Below are positions 27,381-36,560 of a DNA stretch of 64,000 nt, piece after piece. The stretch comes from Tenacibaculum ovolyticum DSM 18103 (GTDB taxonomy: Bacteria > Bacteroidota > Bacteroidia > Flavobacteriales > Flavobacteriaceae): positions 145,145-209,144 of the forward strand of contig NZ_AUMF01000013.1 of NCBI RefSeq assembly GCF_000430545.1. Direction: 5' to 3'. Each line of letters starts with the position of its first letter. Position 1 is the stretch's first letter. The notes under the pieces were generated by a model that searched no databases, was not told the origin of the DNA, and saw only the letters and a program-made list of their open reading frames with translations. The translations under genes were made by a program, and so were the position numbers.

Positions 27381-28040
27381 TTATTTTCTTTTTAAAATTT
27401 CATCCACCATTCCGTAAGCTTTCGCTTCGTCTGCCTTCATCCAATAATCTCTATCAGAATCTTCTTGTACTTTTTCGAAAGGTTGTCCTGAGTGATCAGA
27501 AATAATGTTATATAATTCTGTTTTTAATTTACCTATTTCTTTTACTGTAATTTCCATATCAGATGCTTGTCCTTGCGCACCTCCCATTGGTTGGTGAATC
27601 ATAATACGTGAATGTGGCAAAGCAGAACGTTTTCCTTTTGCTCCTGCACACATTAAAACAGCTCCCATAGATGCTGCCATACCTGTACAAATTGTTGCTA
27701 CATCTGGCTTAATAAACTGCATCGTATCGTAAATACCTAAACCTGCATAAACGCCACCTCCTGGTGAATTAATATAAATTGAAATATCTTTATTCGCATC
27801 TACACTTTCTAAAAACAATAATTGTGCTTGAATTACATTAGCTACTTGATCATTAACACCAGTACCTAAAAAAATAATTCTATCCATCATTAAACGTGAA
27901 AAAACATCCATTTGAGTAATGTTCATCTGACGCTCTTCCATAATATATGGCGTTAAACTACTTGTAATTTTACCTAAATATGTACTGTTTATACCGTGTT
28001 GCTTTGTTGCGTATTTTTCGAATTCTTTTCCGTAATCCAT
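27381..28040 (-). CDS. clpP: ATP-dependent Clp protease, proteolytic subunit ClpP
   Basis: This 219-residue serine protease forms the 14-mer degradation chamber. The catalytic triad is visible: Ser in GMAASMGAVLM, His in RIMIHQPMGG and Asp in EDSDRDYWM. INSPGGGVYAGLGIYDTMQ is the oxyanion and handle region. The N-terminal ~25 residues may include a propeptide. It is likely transcribed from its own promoter, because a terminator lies between it and tig (minus-strand TATATTTA near 28073-28080 is a candidate -7 box). Confidence 0.97.
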   Translation of the reverse strand: MDYGKEFEKYATKQHGINSTYLGKITSSLTPYIMEERQMNITQMDVFSRLMMDRIIFLGTGVNDQVANVIQAQLLFLESVDANKDISIYINSPGGGVYAGLGIYDTMQFIKPDVATICTGMAASMGAVLMCAGAKGKRSALPHSRIMIHQPMGGAQGQASDMEITVKEIGKLKTELYNIISDHSGQPFEKVQEDSDRDYWMKADEAKAYGMVDEILKRK

Positions 28041-28117
28041 TTTAAAAATGTTTTTTGGGTTATAATTGTGTAAATATAAGAACTATTTAGTTATTATACA
28101 GCTACCATTTGTGGCAA

Positions 28118-28147
28118 AAAAAACCTGAATGTAAATTCAGGTTTTTA
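28118..28147 (-). terminator. Terminator of tig
   Basis: AAACCTGAAT (28121-28130) pairs with ATTCAGGTTT (28135-28144). On the minus strand the stem is followed by a run of T, directly after the tig stop. Confidence 0.85.
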
Positions 28148-28170
28148 ATTTATAATCAGTTAATAAACTG

Positions 28171-29493
28171 TTATTTATATACTTCTTTAATAAAGTCTTC
28201 GTAAGAAAGCTCTTTAGAGTCAAAACTCATATTCTCTTTATAAAAAGCTAATAATTTTTGGCTAATTAATTGAGATTGTAATTTTTGAGCTTCTTCTTGA
28301 TTTTGTAAAACTCTACCTGCGATATCGTCTAATTCTTTCTCTTCTGGATTCATATTACCAAACTGAGCCATTTGCGAACGGATAAATCCTTTTGCATAGT
28401 CTACTAATTCAGCATAATCAATTTTAACATCGTTATCTTTCATAATCTTTCCTTCGATTAATTGATAACGTAATCCTTTTTCAGATTTATTATACTCTTC
28501 AACAGCTTCTTCTGCTGTTAACTGCTTTTCACCAGCAGTTTGTAACCATTTTTGTAAAAATGCTGTTGGTAAATCGAATTTTGTATTTTCTACTAAATTC
28601 TCAGTAATTGCGTTTAACAACTGCTGATCTCCTTGTTGTTGAAATTGCTTTTCAGCATCTTCTTTAATTTTTTCTTTTAATTCAGATACAGTACTTACAC
28701 TTCCGTCTGCAAACAACTTATCAAATAATTCTTTATCTAATTCAGCTGCTTCAGTTTTAGTAACTTCTTCAATTGTAAAAGAAACAACAACATCTAAATC
28801 GTGAGTTTCATCGTGAGACACACCTAAAACATGTTGTAATTTGTGCTCATCTTCGAATAAACCTTTTGTTTTTAACTCTAAAACATCTCCTACTTTAGCA
28901 CCAACAAACTTCTTTAAGTTTGTTTTACCTTTAAAATCTTTTACAGAAACAGTAGCTTTCTTCTCTATTTCTTTTTCTTCGTTTACAAATGTACCAGTTA
29001 CATTCGCTTCGTCATTCGCTTCGTCTAATGGCAATACTTTACCATAACGAGTTTGAATATTTTCTACTTCTTTATCAATTAACTCGTCTGTTGCAACGAT
29101 ATTATATTGAGTAACTTTATTTTTAGGCTTTAAGTTTACATCAAACTCTGGAGCTAACCCTAATTCGAATTCAAAAGAAAACTTTTCAGCATCCCAGTTA
29201 AAATCATCTTTAATTCTTGGTAATGGGTTACCTAAAATATCTAACTTTTCTTCTGCTAAATATTTATTTAATGATTCTTGTAAAAGCTTGTTTACCTCAT
29301 CAATCATTATCGATTTTCCGTATTGCTTTTTTACCATTCCCATTGGTACCTGACCTTTTCTAAATCCTGGAATGTTCGCCGTTTTACGGTAATCGTTTAA
29401 TTGCTTTGTTACTTTAGCTTGATAATCTTCAGCAACTATATCAACTTTTACCACTGCGTTTAACGCATCTACGTTTTCTTTTGTAATATTCAT
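28171..29493 (-). CDS. tig: Trigger factor (ribosome-associated chaperone and peptidyl-prolyl isomerase)
   Basis: This 440-residue protein has the ribosome-binding tail with the signature NIPGFRKGQVPMGMVKKQYG near residue 41. A diverged FKBP-type middle domain follows (ATVSVKDFKGKTNLKKFVGA, VGDVLELKTKGLF), then a long helical C-terminal chaperone domain. It binds nascent chains at the exit tunnel. Placement upstream of clpP-clpX is the classical order. A full -33/-7 promoter lies just upstream. Confidence 0.93.
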   Translation of the reverse strand: MNITKENVDALNAVVKVDIVAEDYQAKVTKQLNDYRKTANIPGFRKGQVPMGMVKKQYGKSIMIDEVNKLLQESLNKYLAEEKLDILGNPLPRIKDDFNWDAEKFSFEFELGLAPEFDVNLKPKNKVTQYNIVATDELIDKEVENIQTRYGKVLPLDEANDEANVTGTFVNEEKEIEKKATVSVKDFKGKTNLKKFVGAKVGDVLELKTKGLFEDEHKLQHVLGVSHDETHDLDVVVSFTIEEVTKTEAAELDKELFDKLFADGSVSTVSELKEKIKEDAEKQFQQQGDQQLLNAITENLVENTKFDLPTAFLQKWLQTAGEKQLTAEEAVEEYNKSEKGLRYQLIEGKIMKDNDVKIDYAELVDYAKGFIRSQMAQFGNMNPEEKELDDIAGRVLQNQEEAQKLQSQLISQKLLAFYKENMSFDSKELSYEDFIKEVYK

Positions 29494-29522
29494 CTTAAAA
29501 TCTGTTTCTTTAAAATCGGGTG

Positions 29523-29554
29523 CAAAAATAGGCTATTTTTACCTTTTTTGCAAA
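29523..29554 (-). promoter_or_regulatory. Promoter of tig
   Basis: On the minus strand TTTG (29554-29551), 20 bp spacer, TATTTTTG (29530-29523) match the Bacteroidota consensus, leaving a leader of about 25 nt. Confidence 0.65.
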
Positions 29555-29577
29555 GGGTTTAACTCTTTCGTTTTCAG

Positions 29578-29925
29578 TTATTTTTTGTCTTCTTTTAATA
29601 GCGAAAACAAAAATGACCTAAATATTGATAACAACACACTAAATAAAAATGCTGTAAAAAATCCGTTAACTACAAAACCTGTAACTAAGTTTCCTGCTAA
29701 CAATATAATTACTGCGTTAATAACAAACAAAAACAGCCCTAAGGTTATAATAGTTGCTGGCAATGTAAAAAACACCAATAATGGGCGTACAAACATATTT
29801 AATAACGATATCGTTATTGCGACTATAACTGCCGTCGTGTAACTATTAACAGTAATACCTGGCAATATATTTGCAAGTATAATAACTGCTAATGCTGTTA
29901 ATAAAATTTTTAAAAATAATTTCAT
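29578..29925 (-). CDS. Phage-holin-family (superfamily IV) four-helix membrane protein
   Basis: This 115-residue protein is almost wholly hydrophobic with four TM helices (KILLTALAVIILANILPGI, TAVIVAITISLLNMF, ATIITLGLFLFVINAVIILL, FFTAFLFSVLLSIF). The RPLLVFFTLPATIITLG loop is typical of the family. Despite the name, most members are chromosomal inner-membrane proteins of unknown function, and no phage genes lie nearby. It ends 85 bp upstream of the tig start, on the same strand. Confidence 0.85.
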   Translation of the reverse strand: MKLFLKILLTALAVIILANILPGITVNSYTTAVIVAITISLLNMFVRPLLVFFTLPATIITLGLFLFVINAVIILLAGNLVTGFVVNGFFTAFLFSVLLSIFRSFLFSLLKEDKK

Positions 29926-30176
29926 TTGTTTTGTTTAAATTATCGTTTATACAAGCAGTAAAGCATTTTTTAATCTATGTTTTAGATTAACTCACTTATC
30001 TCACAGTAACGTGTTACACAATGCGATAACCATACCAAATGAAAAACCCTGAAATTTTGGCAGATTGTTTAAAAAAACAGCTTGATTCACGCCTCTTTCT
30101 AGTAATTTTGCCATTATTAAATTTAGTTTCATTATTGAAAGACTACATTCTAAATATTATTTAAAAGGGATAAAAA

Positions 30177-31145
30177 ATGGAAATAAATGAATTGTACAAC
30201 TTGATAATTGAGGCATTTGAAATGCCAATATCATACTTCACTAGCTCTAAAAAGAGGATATATTATCTATATTTAATTTCCTCTACTCTAATGGCATATT
30301 ATATATATTCTAAATCAAAGAGCAAGAGTACCTTTATTAAATATCTGTTACCAAAAAGCATCTGGTTAAGTAAATCGGCATTCGTTGATTACTTAATGAT
30401 CTTTTTTAATAGTTTTATTAAATTAACAGTTATTATACCCTACCTTATTTTCGGGTTATACATTGCCTTTTACACAAATGAATATTTACTTAAATTTTTC
30501 GGATATCCCTCATTTAGTTTAACCCAAACACAAACCATAGTATTCTATACAATCACCCTTACTCTAATAGGAGACCTAGCATCTTACCTAATTCACTTAC
30601 TAATGCATAAAATTCCTTTTTTATGGGAATTCCACAAAGTACATCACTCTGCTACTAAACTAACTCCTATTACTCAATACAGAATTCACCCAATAGAATT
30701 AATTATTAACAACTTAAAAGGGATTTTAATTTTTGGTGTTTTAACTGGAATATTTGATTATTTATCAGACAATCAAGTTCATAAAATAATATTTCTAGGG
30801 GTAAATATTTTCGGCTTTATTTTTATGCTTTTCGGAGCAAACCTTAGACATTCTCATATTGAATTTAAGTACCCGAGCTTTTTAGAAAAAATCTTCATAA
30901 GCCCTTTTCAACATCAGATTCACCATAGCAACAACCCTAAACACTACGATAAGAATTTAGGATCAAAATTTGCAATTTGGGACTTAATGTTTGGAACACT
31001 AATCTTATCAAAAACTACAAAAAATTTAAAATTTGGATTAGGCAATGAAGATAATAATTATGATACTTTTTTGAAAAATTTACTCACACCTTTTGTGAAT
31101 TTTTTCAAACTAATAAAAAAAAACTTCATTAAAAAACCTCAATAA
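30177..31145 (+). CDS. Sterol desaturase / fatty-acid hydroxylase superfamily protein
   Basis: This 322-residue membrane di-iron enzyme carries the histidine motifs HLLMHKIPFLWEFHKVHHS, HSHIEFKYP and FQHQIHHSNNPKHYDKN. These together form the eight-histidine metal site. Several TM helices surround them. Members hydroxylate or desaturate lipids such as sterols, fatty acids, carotenoids or alkylglycerols; the substrate here is not known. The preceding 250 bp hold no other gene and no clear promoter. Confidence 0.9.
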   Translation: MEINELYNLIIEAFEMPISYFTSSKKRIYYLYLISSTLMAYYIYSKSKSKSTFIKYLLPKSIWLSKSAFVDYLMIFFNSFIKLTVIIPYLIFGLYIAFYTNEYLLKFFGYPSFSLTQTQTIVFYTITLTLIGDLASYLIHLLMHKIPFLWEFHKVHHSATKLTPITQYRIHPIELIINNLKGILIFGVLTGIFDYLSDNQVHKIIFLGVNIFGFIFMLFGANLRHSHIEFKYPSFLEKIFISPFQHQIHHSNNPKHYDKNLGSKFAIWDLMFGTLILSKTTKNLKFGLGNEDNNYDTFLKNLLTPFVNFFKLIKKNFIKKPQ

Positions 31146-31286
31146 AACTACTTTAAAAACTTAATAAAAACATAAAAAAAAGAGGCTTTTCTTAAAGTCA
31201 GTTAAAAAAGCTATAGCTCTAATAAAAAGAAACTTACAATCATTAAAAAGTTTTTTATTTGTCTCGAATAAATAAATTTTTAAATT

Positions 31287-31839
31287 ATGAAAAAAAACAC
31301 TATTACTAACATTAATTACTGCTTTTGGTTTTGTAAACATGAATGCACAAAATATTGAATTTGGAGTAAAAGGAGGGCTTAATTTTGCAGATATTAGAAG
31401 TAACAATGCTAACAACGCAAAAACTGTAACTGCTTTTAATTTTGGAGCTATGGCTGAAATTTCAATTACAGATAAATTTTCCTTTCAACCAGAATTAATT
31501 TTTTCTGGCCAAGGATTCAGTATTGGAGATGATGTAATTGCTTTGAATTACCTAAGCCTACCTTTAATGGCTAAATATTATGCCACGGAAAGATTTAGTT
31601 TAGAAGTTGGACCACAGGTTGGTTATTTACTTTCTGCCAAAAGAGAAAGTACCGATATTAAGAGCAACTTTAAAGATGTAGATTTTGGCGTTAATATGGG
31701 AATCGGATACAAATTAGATAACGGCCTTAATTTTGGGGCACGTTATAACTTAGGTCTATCAAACATCAACAACATAGATAAAACTACTGATAAAATTAAG
31801 AGTGGTGTACTTCAACTTTCTATTGGTTACTTTTTCTAA
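31287..31839 (+). CDS. Outer-membrane beta-barrel protein (porin family), frameshifted in the signal peptide
   Basis: From residue MNAQNIEFGVKGGLNF (31339 on) this is a normal ~18 kDa eight-strand OmpW/OmpX-like barrel ending in LQLSIGYFF. Directly upstream, ATG 31287 is followed by an A8 tract (31290-31297). Read as it stands, the frame does not join the barrel. If the tract had seven A, the protein would start MKKTLLLTLITAFGFVNMNAQ, a perfect signal peptide in frame. So the gene is either phase-variable, a fresh pseudogene, rescued by slippage, or carries a sequencing error. Translation from 31339 alone would lack a signal peptide. Confidence 0.75.
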
Positions 31840-31854
31840 AATCTTAACACGCTA

Positions 31855-31882
31855 AAAACCGAAGTAAATTTACTTCGGTTTT
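31855..31882. terminator. Terminator between the porin-like gene and the hydrolase gene
   Basis: AAAACCGAAGTAAA (31855-31868) is followed at once by its complement TTTACTTCGGTTTT (31869-31882). It is bidirectional. Confidence 0.88.
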
Positions 31883-31889
31883 AATTATT

Positions 31890-32657
31890 TTATTTAATAA
31901 AAGCAATAACTTCAGCATAAAAATCCACTGGATTTTCAGCATGTAACCAATGACCTGCTTTTCTTATTGATTTAATAGTCGAATTCGGAAAGTGCGCCTC
32001 AATAATTGGTTCTTCATTTACAGAAATATAACCTGAATTCTCACCTTTTAAAAACAAGGTATCACCTTCAAAAACGGTAAAAGAAGGCAACGCCTCTCCA
32101 ACTTCATTATTATTTTCAGTTAATGATTTTAAATTAAAACGAAACGCTAACTCGTCTTTTGTTTTTCTATACACACTTTTTAACAAAAACTGTCGTATAC
32201 CTACTTCTGAAATTAATTCTGACAATTTTCCATCAATCAACTTACGTGAATTCTGTATAGTAAAATTCACTGAATTTAACGCCTTTAAAATATCGTGATG
32301 ATGTGGTGGATACATTCTCGGAGAAATATCTGCAACGATTAATTTATCCACTAATCCTGCATATTCAGTAGCAAACAACATTACTGTTTTCCCTCCCATA
32401 GAATGCCCAAGTAAGTGAATTTTTTCTAATTGATAATGCTTTATATAATTATATAAATCAGTAACCATTGACTCATAATCGAACTCATCAGAATGAAAGC
32501 TACGACCATGATTACGCTGATCTATTAAATGTACCTGAAAACCATCTTTGGCTAAAGAGTTTGCGTGAGTTTTCCAATTATCACCCATACCAAAATACCC
32601 GTGTAAAATCAACAACGGTTTTCCTTCACCTACTATTCTTGAATGTAAAATTTGCAT
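31890..32657 (-). CDS. Alpha/beta-fold hydrolase (YbfF-type esterase)
   Basis: This 255-residue hydrolase has HGYFGMGDNWKTHANSLA (oxyanion loop), DQRNHGRSFHS, the nucleophile elbow GHSMGGKTVM (Ser) and the catalytic His in AGHWLHAENP. These are the landmarks of the YbfF/abhydrolase group that cleaves short-chain acyl esters or acyl-CoA. The natural substrate is unknown. It starts one base after the pdxJ stop codon, so the two genes are probably cotranscribed. Confidence 0.88.
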   Translation of the reverse strand: MQILHSRIVGEGKPLLILHGYFGMGDNWKTHANSLAKDGFQVHLIDQRNHGRSFHSDEFDYESMVTDLYNYIKHYQLEKIHLLGHSMGGKTVMLFATEYAGLVDKLIVADISPRMYPPHHHDILKALNSVNFTIQNSRKLIDGKLSELISEVGIRQFLLKSVYRKTKDELAFRFNLKSLTENNNEVGEALPSFTVFEGDTLFLKGENSGYISVNEEPIIEAHFPNSTIKSIRKAGHWLHAENPVDFYAEVIAFIK

Positions 32658-32658
32658 A

Positions 32659-33372
32659 TTATCCTAATCTATGCAAATACATATTAACAACATTCTCCAA
32701 CCCTAAGTACAATGATTCTGAAATAAGTGCATGCCCAATAGAAACTTCCGCTAAATTTGGTACACTCTCTTTAAAAAATTTAATATTATCTAAACTTAAA
32801 TCATGACCTGCATTAATACCTAAACCTAAATCATGCGCTAAAATAGCTGCGTCAACATAAGGTTTTACAGCCGTTTTGTTCCCTAAATCATACTGTGTAG
32901 CAAATTCTTCTGTATATAATTCAATTCTATCTGCCCCTGTTTTTGCAGCAGCTTCAATCAGTTTTAAATCTGTATCTATAAAAATTGATGTTCTAATTCC
33001 GTTATTTTTAAATTCTGAAATCACTTCTTTTAAATAAGACTGATTTATAATCGTATCCCAACCCGCGTTAGACGTTAACGTATCAACACTATCTGGAACC
33101 AACGTTACTTGAGTAGGCTTTATTTCTAAAACCATTTTCATAAATTTATCAATAGGGTTTCCTTCAATATTATACTCTGTAGTAACGATTGATTTTAAAT
33201 CATACGCATCCTGATAGCGAATATGACGCTCATCTGGCCTTGGATGAATCGTAATTCCCTCAGCACCAAACCCCTCAATATCGGTAGCTACACTTAATAA
33301 ATTAGGCGTGTTTCCTCCTCTAGAATTGCGCAACGTTGCAATTTTATTAATATTTACACTTAACTTAGTCAT
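32659..33372 (-). CDS. pdxJ: Pyridoxine 5'-phosphate synthase PdxJ
   Basis: This 237-residue TIM barrel condenses 3-amino-2-oxopropyl phosphate with 1-deoxyxylulose 5-phosphate in vitamin B6 synthesis. Motifs: [56 protein letters not shown] and VSIGHALI. A minus-strand TATCTTTG -7 box lies just upstream. Confidence 0.95.
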   Translation of the reverse strand: MTKLSVNINKIATLRNSRGGNTPNLLSVATDIEGFGAEGITIHPRPDERHIRYQDAYDLKSIVTTEYNIEGNPIDKFMKMVLEIKPTQVTLVPDSVDTLTSNAGWDTIINQSYLKEVISEFKNNGIRTSIFIDTDLKLIEAAAKTGADRIELYTEEFATQYDLGNKTAVKPYVDAAILAHDLGLGINAGHDLSLDNIKFFKESVPNLAEVSIGHALISESLYLGLENVVNMYLHRLG

Positions 33373-33389
33373 CTCATAAAATTAAGACA

Positions 33390-33397
33390 CAAAGATA
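33390..33397 (-). promoter_or_regulatory. -7 box (TATCTTTG) of pdxJ
   Basis: The minus-strand reading of 33397-33390 is an exact TAnnTTTG match, 17 bp from the pdxJ start. The divergent CBS gene has TATATTCG about 4 bp before its ATG. Confidence 0.5.
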
Positions 33398-33431
33398 ATC
33401 CATTAAAACATTTTAAACTATATTCGTAGTA

Positions 33432-34091
33432 ATGAATATCAACGACTTTATATTAGAAGAAATAAAAGCACTTACACTAAACGACACTGTAAGATGCGCT
33501 CAACAAGTATGTGAAAATTTACCAATTACACATATTCCAATTGTTGAAGGTGGGAAATTAATTGGATGCTTACCAGAAAGTGATATCCAAACAATTGAAG
33601 ACAAAGATCAAAAATTAAGTGAATACTCTTATTTACTAGATCTTTTCTACTCTAATAATAAAACCACTCTATTAGATTTAATAGTTTTGTTTGCTGACAA
33701 TGACTGTAATTTAATACCCGTTTTAAACCAAGAAATGAATTATGCTGGTTACTATGAACTAAGTGACGTTTTAGATGCTTTTGCTGACAGCCCTTTCTTA
33801 CATAACGAGAGTGAAACTCTAATTATAGGTAAAAATAAAAGTGATTATTCTATAGGGCAAATTGCACAGATAGTTGAAACCAATGGAGCCAAATTACTAG
33901 GCCTTTATATTTCATCTGAAAATCAAGACAATATTCAAGTTACTCTAAAAATAATAACCCAAGAAATAAACGAAGTAATTCAAACTTTTCGTAGATATGA
34001 CTACAATGTCGTTACACAACATGAAGATGATTTTTATTTAGAAGAGCTAAAAGACAGAGCTTCTTATTTAAGAAAGTACTTAGACATGTAA
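33432..34091 (+). CDS. CBS-domain protein
   Basis: This 219-residue protein has two CBS motifs in the first ~120 residues (THIPIVEGGKLIGCLPESDI and NLIPVLNQEMNYAGYYELSDVLDAF). The C-terminal part is ACT-like, with IAQIVETNGAKLLGLYIS. CBS pairs bind adenosine nucleotides, so it may sense AMP/ATP or NAD(H). It lies 31 bp upstream of nadK on the same strand, a pairing conserved in Flavobacteriia, which hints at control of NAD(P) metabolism; this is inference. Confidence 0.85.
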   Translation: MNINDFILEEIKALTLNDTVRCAQQVCENLPITHIPIVEGGKLIGCLPESDIQTIEDKDQKLSEYSYLLDLFYSNNKTTLLDLIVLFADNDCNLIPVLNQEMNYAGYYELSDVLDAFADSPFLHNESETLIIGKNKSDYSIGQIAQIVETNGAKLLGLYISSENQDNIQVTLKIITQEINEVIQTFRRYDYNVVTQHEDDFYLEELKDRASYLRKYLDM

Positions 34092-34122
34092 TTTACACAT
34101 CAATAACCAAATATTATTAATA

Positions 34123-35019
34123 GTGAAAAAAGTAGCGATATACGGTCAAGCTTATAACATTTCAGCTGAAAAGGAAATTAAAATATTATTATCGGTTTTA
34201 GAGAAAAACAACATCGTTGTTTTTTTTGAAAAAGAGTTTTATGATTTACTAACTAAAAACAACTCACTAAAAAAAAAGCATCCTACTTTTTCTCATTTTA
34301 AAGATCTATCAAACTCTTTTGATATGATGTTTTCAATTGGAGGTGATGGAACTGTTTTAAGAGCCGTAACCTATATTCGCAATTTAAACATCCCTATTAT
34401 AGGAATAAACACAGGCAGATTAGGTTTTTTAGCTACAGTCCAAAAAGACCAAATAGAAGAAGCGGTTCATTTATTGTTAAAACATAAGTACACTATTCAA
34501 GACAGATCTTTATTACAAATAGAAACAACTCCACAAACTAACGCTTTTAATGAACTTGACTTTGCTTTAAATGAAATAACTATTGCTCGTAGAAATACGA
34601 CATCAATGATAGGTGTAAGAACATACCTAAACAAAGAATACCTAACAAATTATTGGGCAGATGGATTAATTATATCAACTCCAACAGGTTCTACAGGATA
34701 TTCTTTAAGTTGTAACGGCCCTGTAATATTACCAGACTCTAAAAGTCTTGTTATTACACCAATCGCGCCACATAACTTAAATGCTAGACCAATGGTTATA
34801 CCTGACAAAACTCTAATTCAACTAGAGGTTAGCGCTCGTGAAAAAGATTTCCTAATTTCGTTAGATTCTCGAATTACAACTGTTCCTGAAGGAACTAAAA
34901 TTAAGATACATAAAGCAAATTTCTCGATAAAAAGTATTTTATTAGAAAATCAATCACATTTAAAAACCTTGAGAAGTAAACTTTTATGGGGAGAAGACAC
35001 CCGTAATGAATCTTTATAA
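34123..35019 (+). CDS. nadK: NAD kinase
   Basis: This 298-residue enzyme phosphorylates NAD+ to NADP+. It shows SIGGDGTVLRAVTY (the GGDG catalytic motif), GINTGRLGFLATV, ALNEITIARRN and ADGLIISTPTGSTGYSLSCNGP. Translation starts at GTG 34123 (KKVAIYGQAYN), which matches the family N-terminus; no ATG fits. It follows the CBS gene and precedes the uppS-bamA run. Confidence 0.94.
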   Translation: MKKVAIYGQAYNISAEKEIKILLSVLEKNNIVVFFEKEFYDLLTKNNSLKKKHPTFSHFKDLSNSFDMMFSIGGDGTVLRAVTYIRNLNIPIIGINTGRLGFLATVQKDQIEEAVHLLLKHKYTIQDRSLLQIETTPQTNAFNELDFALNEITIARRNTTSMIGVRTYLNKEYLTNYWADGLIISTPTGSTGYSLSCNGPVILPDSKSLVITPIAPHNLNARPMVIPDKTLIQLEVSAREKDFLISLDSRITTVPEGTKIKIHKANFSIKSILLENQSHLKTLRSKLLWGEDTRNESL

Positions 35020-35101
35020 TCAAACTCACCACAATAAATCCTTAAAAAAAAAGTTAATCAAAAAGATAGATTATTAACTTTTTAAAGCAAATTGATTTTC
35101 C

Positions 35102-35109
35102 TATATTTG
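35102..35109 (+). promoter_or_regulatory. -7 box (TATATTTG) of the DUF6089-uppS-bamA run
   Basis: An exact TAnnTTTG match lies 15 bp before the ATG at 35125. It is probably the main promoter for the genes up to bamA. Confidence 0.6.
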
Positions 35110-35124
35110 CACGCTATTTTTATA

Positions 35125-35805
35125 ATGAAAAATAAAATCTTATTCATATTATTTGCTATTATAGCAATTACGTTACAATCACAAACTCACGAAATTGGAA
35201 TCTTCGCTGGGGGTGCTAATTATATAGGTGATGTTGGTAGAACAAACTACATTTACCCTAACAAACTAGGTGGAGGTATTGTTTATAAATACAACTTAAA
35301 CCCTAGAATAGCTTTAAGAGGTACCTATACTTACATTCCTGTTTCTGGAAATGATAAAAACTCAGAAAACTTATTTCGTCAAAACAGAGGTTCTCAATTT
35401 ACAAATAACATACATGAGTTTGCTGCTGGTATAGAGTTTAACTTCTTTGATTATAATATTAGCAATTACAAAACAACATTCACCCCATATATATTAGCAG
35501 AAATTGCTGCTTTTAATTACAGTAGTCCAATAGAAAGAACATCTCCAAATACTATTCGTTTAAAAAACAAATTCTCTTATTCTTTACCCGTAGGAGTTGG
35601 TATTAAAGGCCGGTTAGATGACCACTTAGCAATTGCTTTTGAAGTAGGCGCTCGCATAACCCTAATAGATGATCTAGATTTCACTACAGATAAAATAAAT
35701 AGTTTAAACTTTGGAGGAACAGGAAATGACTGGTACATGTTTACTGGTTTTTCAATCGTTTATTCCTTCGGAAGACCTCCTTGTTATAAAGGATTAGCAG
35801 AATAA
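35125..35805 (+). CDS. DUF6089 family outer-membrane beta-barrel protein
   Basis: ATG 35125 gives the signal peptide MKNKILFILFAIIAITLQSQ; a TTG upstream overlaps the promoter. The ~226-residue mature barrel starts HEIGIFAGGANYIGDVGRTNYI, the mark of the DUF6089 group found upstream of uppS and bamA in Flavobacteriia. It ends YSFGRPPCYKGLAE. Its fixed place beside bamA suggests a role in envelope biogenesis, but no function is established. Confidence 0.88.
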   Translation: MKNKILFILFAIIAITLQSQTHEIGIFAGGANYIGDVGRTNYIYPNKLGGGIVYKYNLNPRIALRGTYTYIPVSGNDKNSENLFRQNRGSQFTNNIHEFAAGIEFNFFDYNISNYKTTFTPYILAEIAAFNYSSPIERTSPNTIRLKNKFSYSLPVGVGIKGRLDDHLAIAFEVGARITLIDDLDFTTDKINSLNFGGTGNDWYMFTGFSIVYSFGRPPCYKGLAE

Positions 35806-35807
35806 AT

Positions 35808-36560
35808 ATGGATGAAAAATTACAGTGCATTGACTTACAAAAAGTTCCTAATCATATTGCTATCATTATGGATGGTAATGGTAGATGGGCAAAAGGAAAA
35901 GGAATGCAACGTATTTTTGGACACAGAAATGCATTAACTGCTATTAGAGAAACAGCTGATACAGCTTCTGAAATAGGAGTAAAATTCATTACTCTTTATG
36001 CTTTCTCTACCGAAAACTGGAACAGACCAAAGCTAGAAGTAGACGCCCTAATGAGCCTACTAGTCAGCACTTTAAAAAAAGAACTTCCAGACTTTCAGCG
36101 TAAAAACGTTAAAATAAATGCTATTGGTAACATTAGTAGTTTACCTAAAAATGCTCAAAAAGTATTAGCTAGCGTTATTGAACAAACAAAAAACAATACA
36201 AAAATCACTTTAACCTTTGCTTTAAGTTACGGTTCAAGAGAAGAAATTGTTAACGCCTTCAAAAACATATCTAAAAAAGTTGTTAATAAAGAGCTAGATA
36301 TTGAAAAAATAGACGAAAAAATTATAAATAACCATTTATATACATTTAATTTGCCCGACGTTGATTTAATGATACGTACAAGTGGGGAACAAAGAATCAG
36401 TAATTTTTTACTTTGGCAACTAGCATATGCTGAATTATATTTTACAGAAATATTATGGCCAGACTTTAGAAGGGAAAACCTTTTTGATGCCGTAATAGAT
36501 TATCAAAACAGAGAGAGAAGATTTGGAAAAACAAGTGAACAGATTGAGACCAATGAATAA
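35808..36560 (+). CDS. uppS: Isoprenyl transferase (undecaprenyl diphosphate synthase)
   Basis: This 250-residue cis-prenyltransferase makes the C55 lipid carrier for peptidoglycan and surface glycans. Visible: IAIIMDGNGRWAKGKGMQR (catalytic Asp), FGHRNALTAIRETA, TLYAFSTENWNRPK, ALSYGSREEIVNA, DLMIRTSGEQRISNFLLWQ and the YAELYFTEILWPDF end. It starts 2 bp after the preceding stop and its own end overlaps the bamA start by 8 bp. Confidence 0.96.
   Translation: MDEKLQCIDLQKVPNHIAIIMDGNGRWAKGKGMQRIFGHRNALTAIRETADTASEIGVKFITLYAFSTENWNRPKLEVDALMSLLVSTLKKELPDFQRKNVKINAIGNISSLPKNAQKVLASVIEQTKNNTKITLTFALSYGSREEIVNAFKNISKKVVNKELDIEKIDEKIINNHLYTFNLPDVDLMIRTSGEQRISNFLLWQLAYAELYFTEILWPDFRRENLFDAVIDYQNRERRFGKTSEQIETNE

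Noticed and set aside
29578..29925. Possible prophage because of a phage-holin-family name
   Set aside because: No integrase, terminase, capsid, lysin or tail gene lies nearby; the family is mostly chromosomal and the neighbours are core genes.
31161..31415. 84-codon minus-strand frame across the start of the porin-like gene
   Set aside because: It covers the signal-peptide region and terminal part of the previous intergenic space; no start context or homology. The plus-strand gene explains the sequence.
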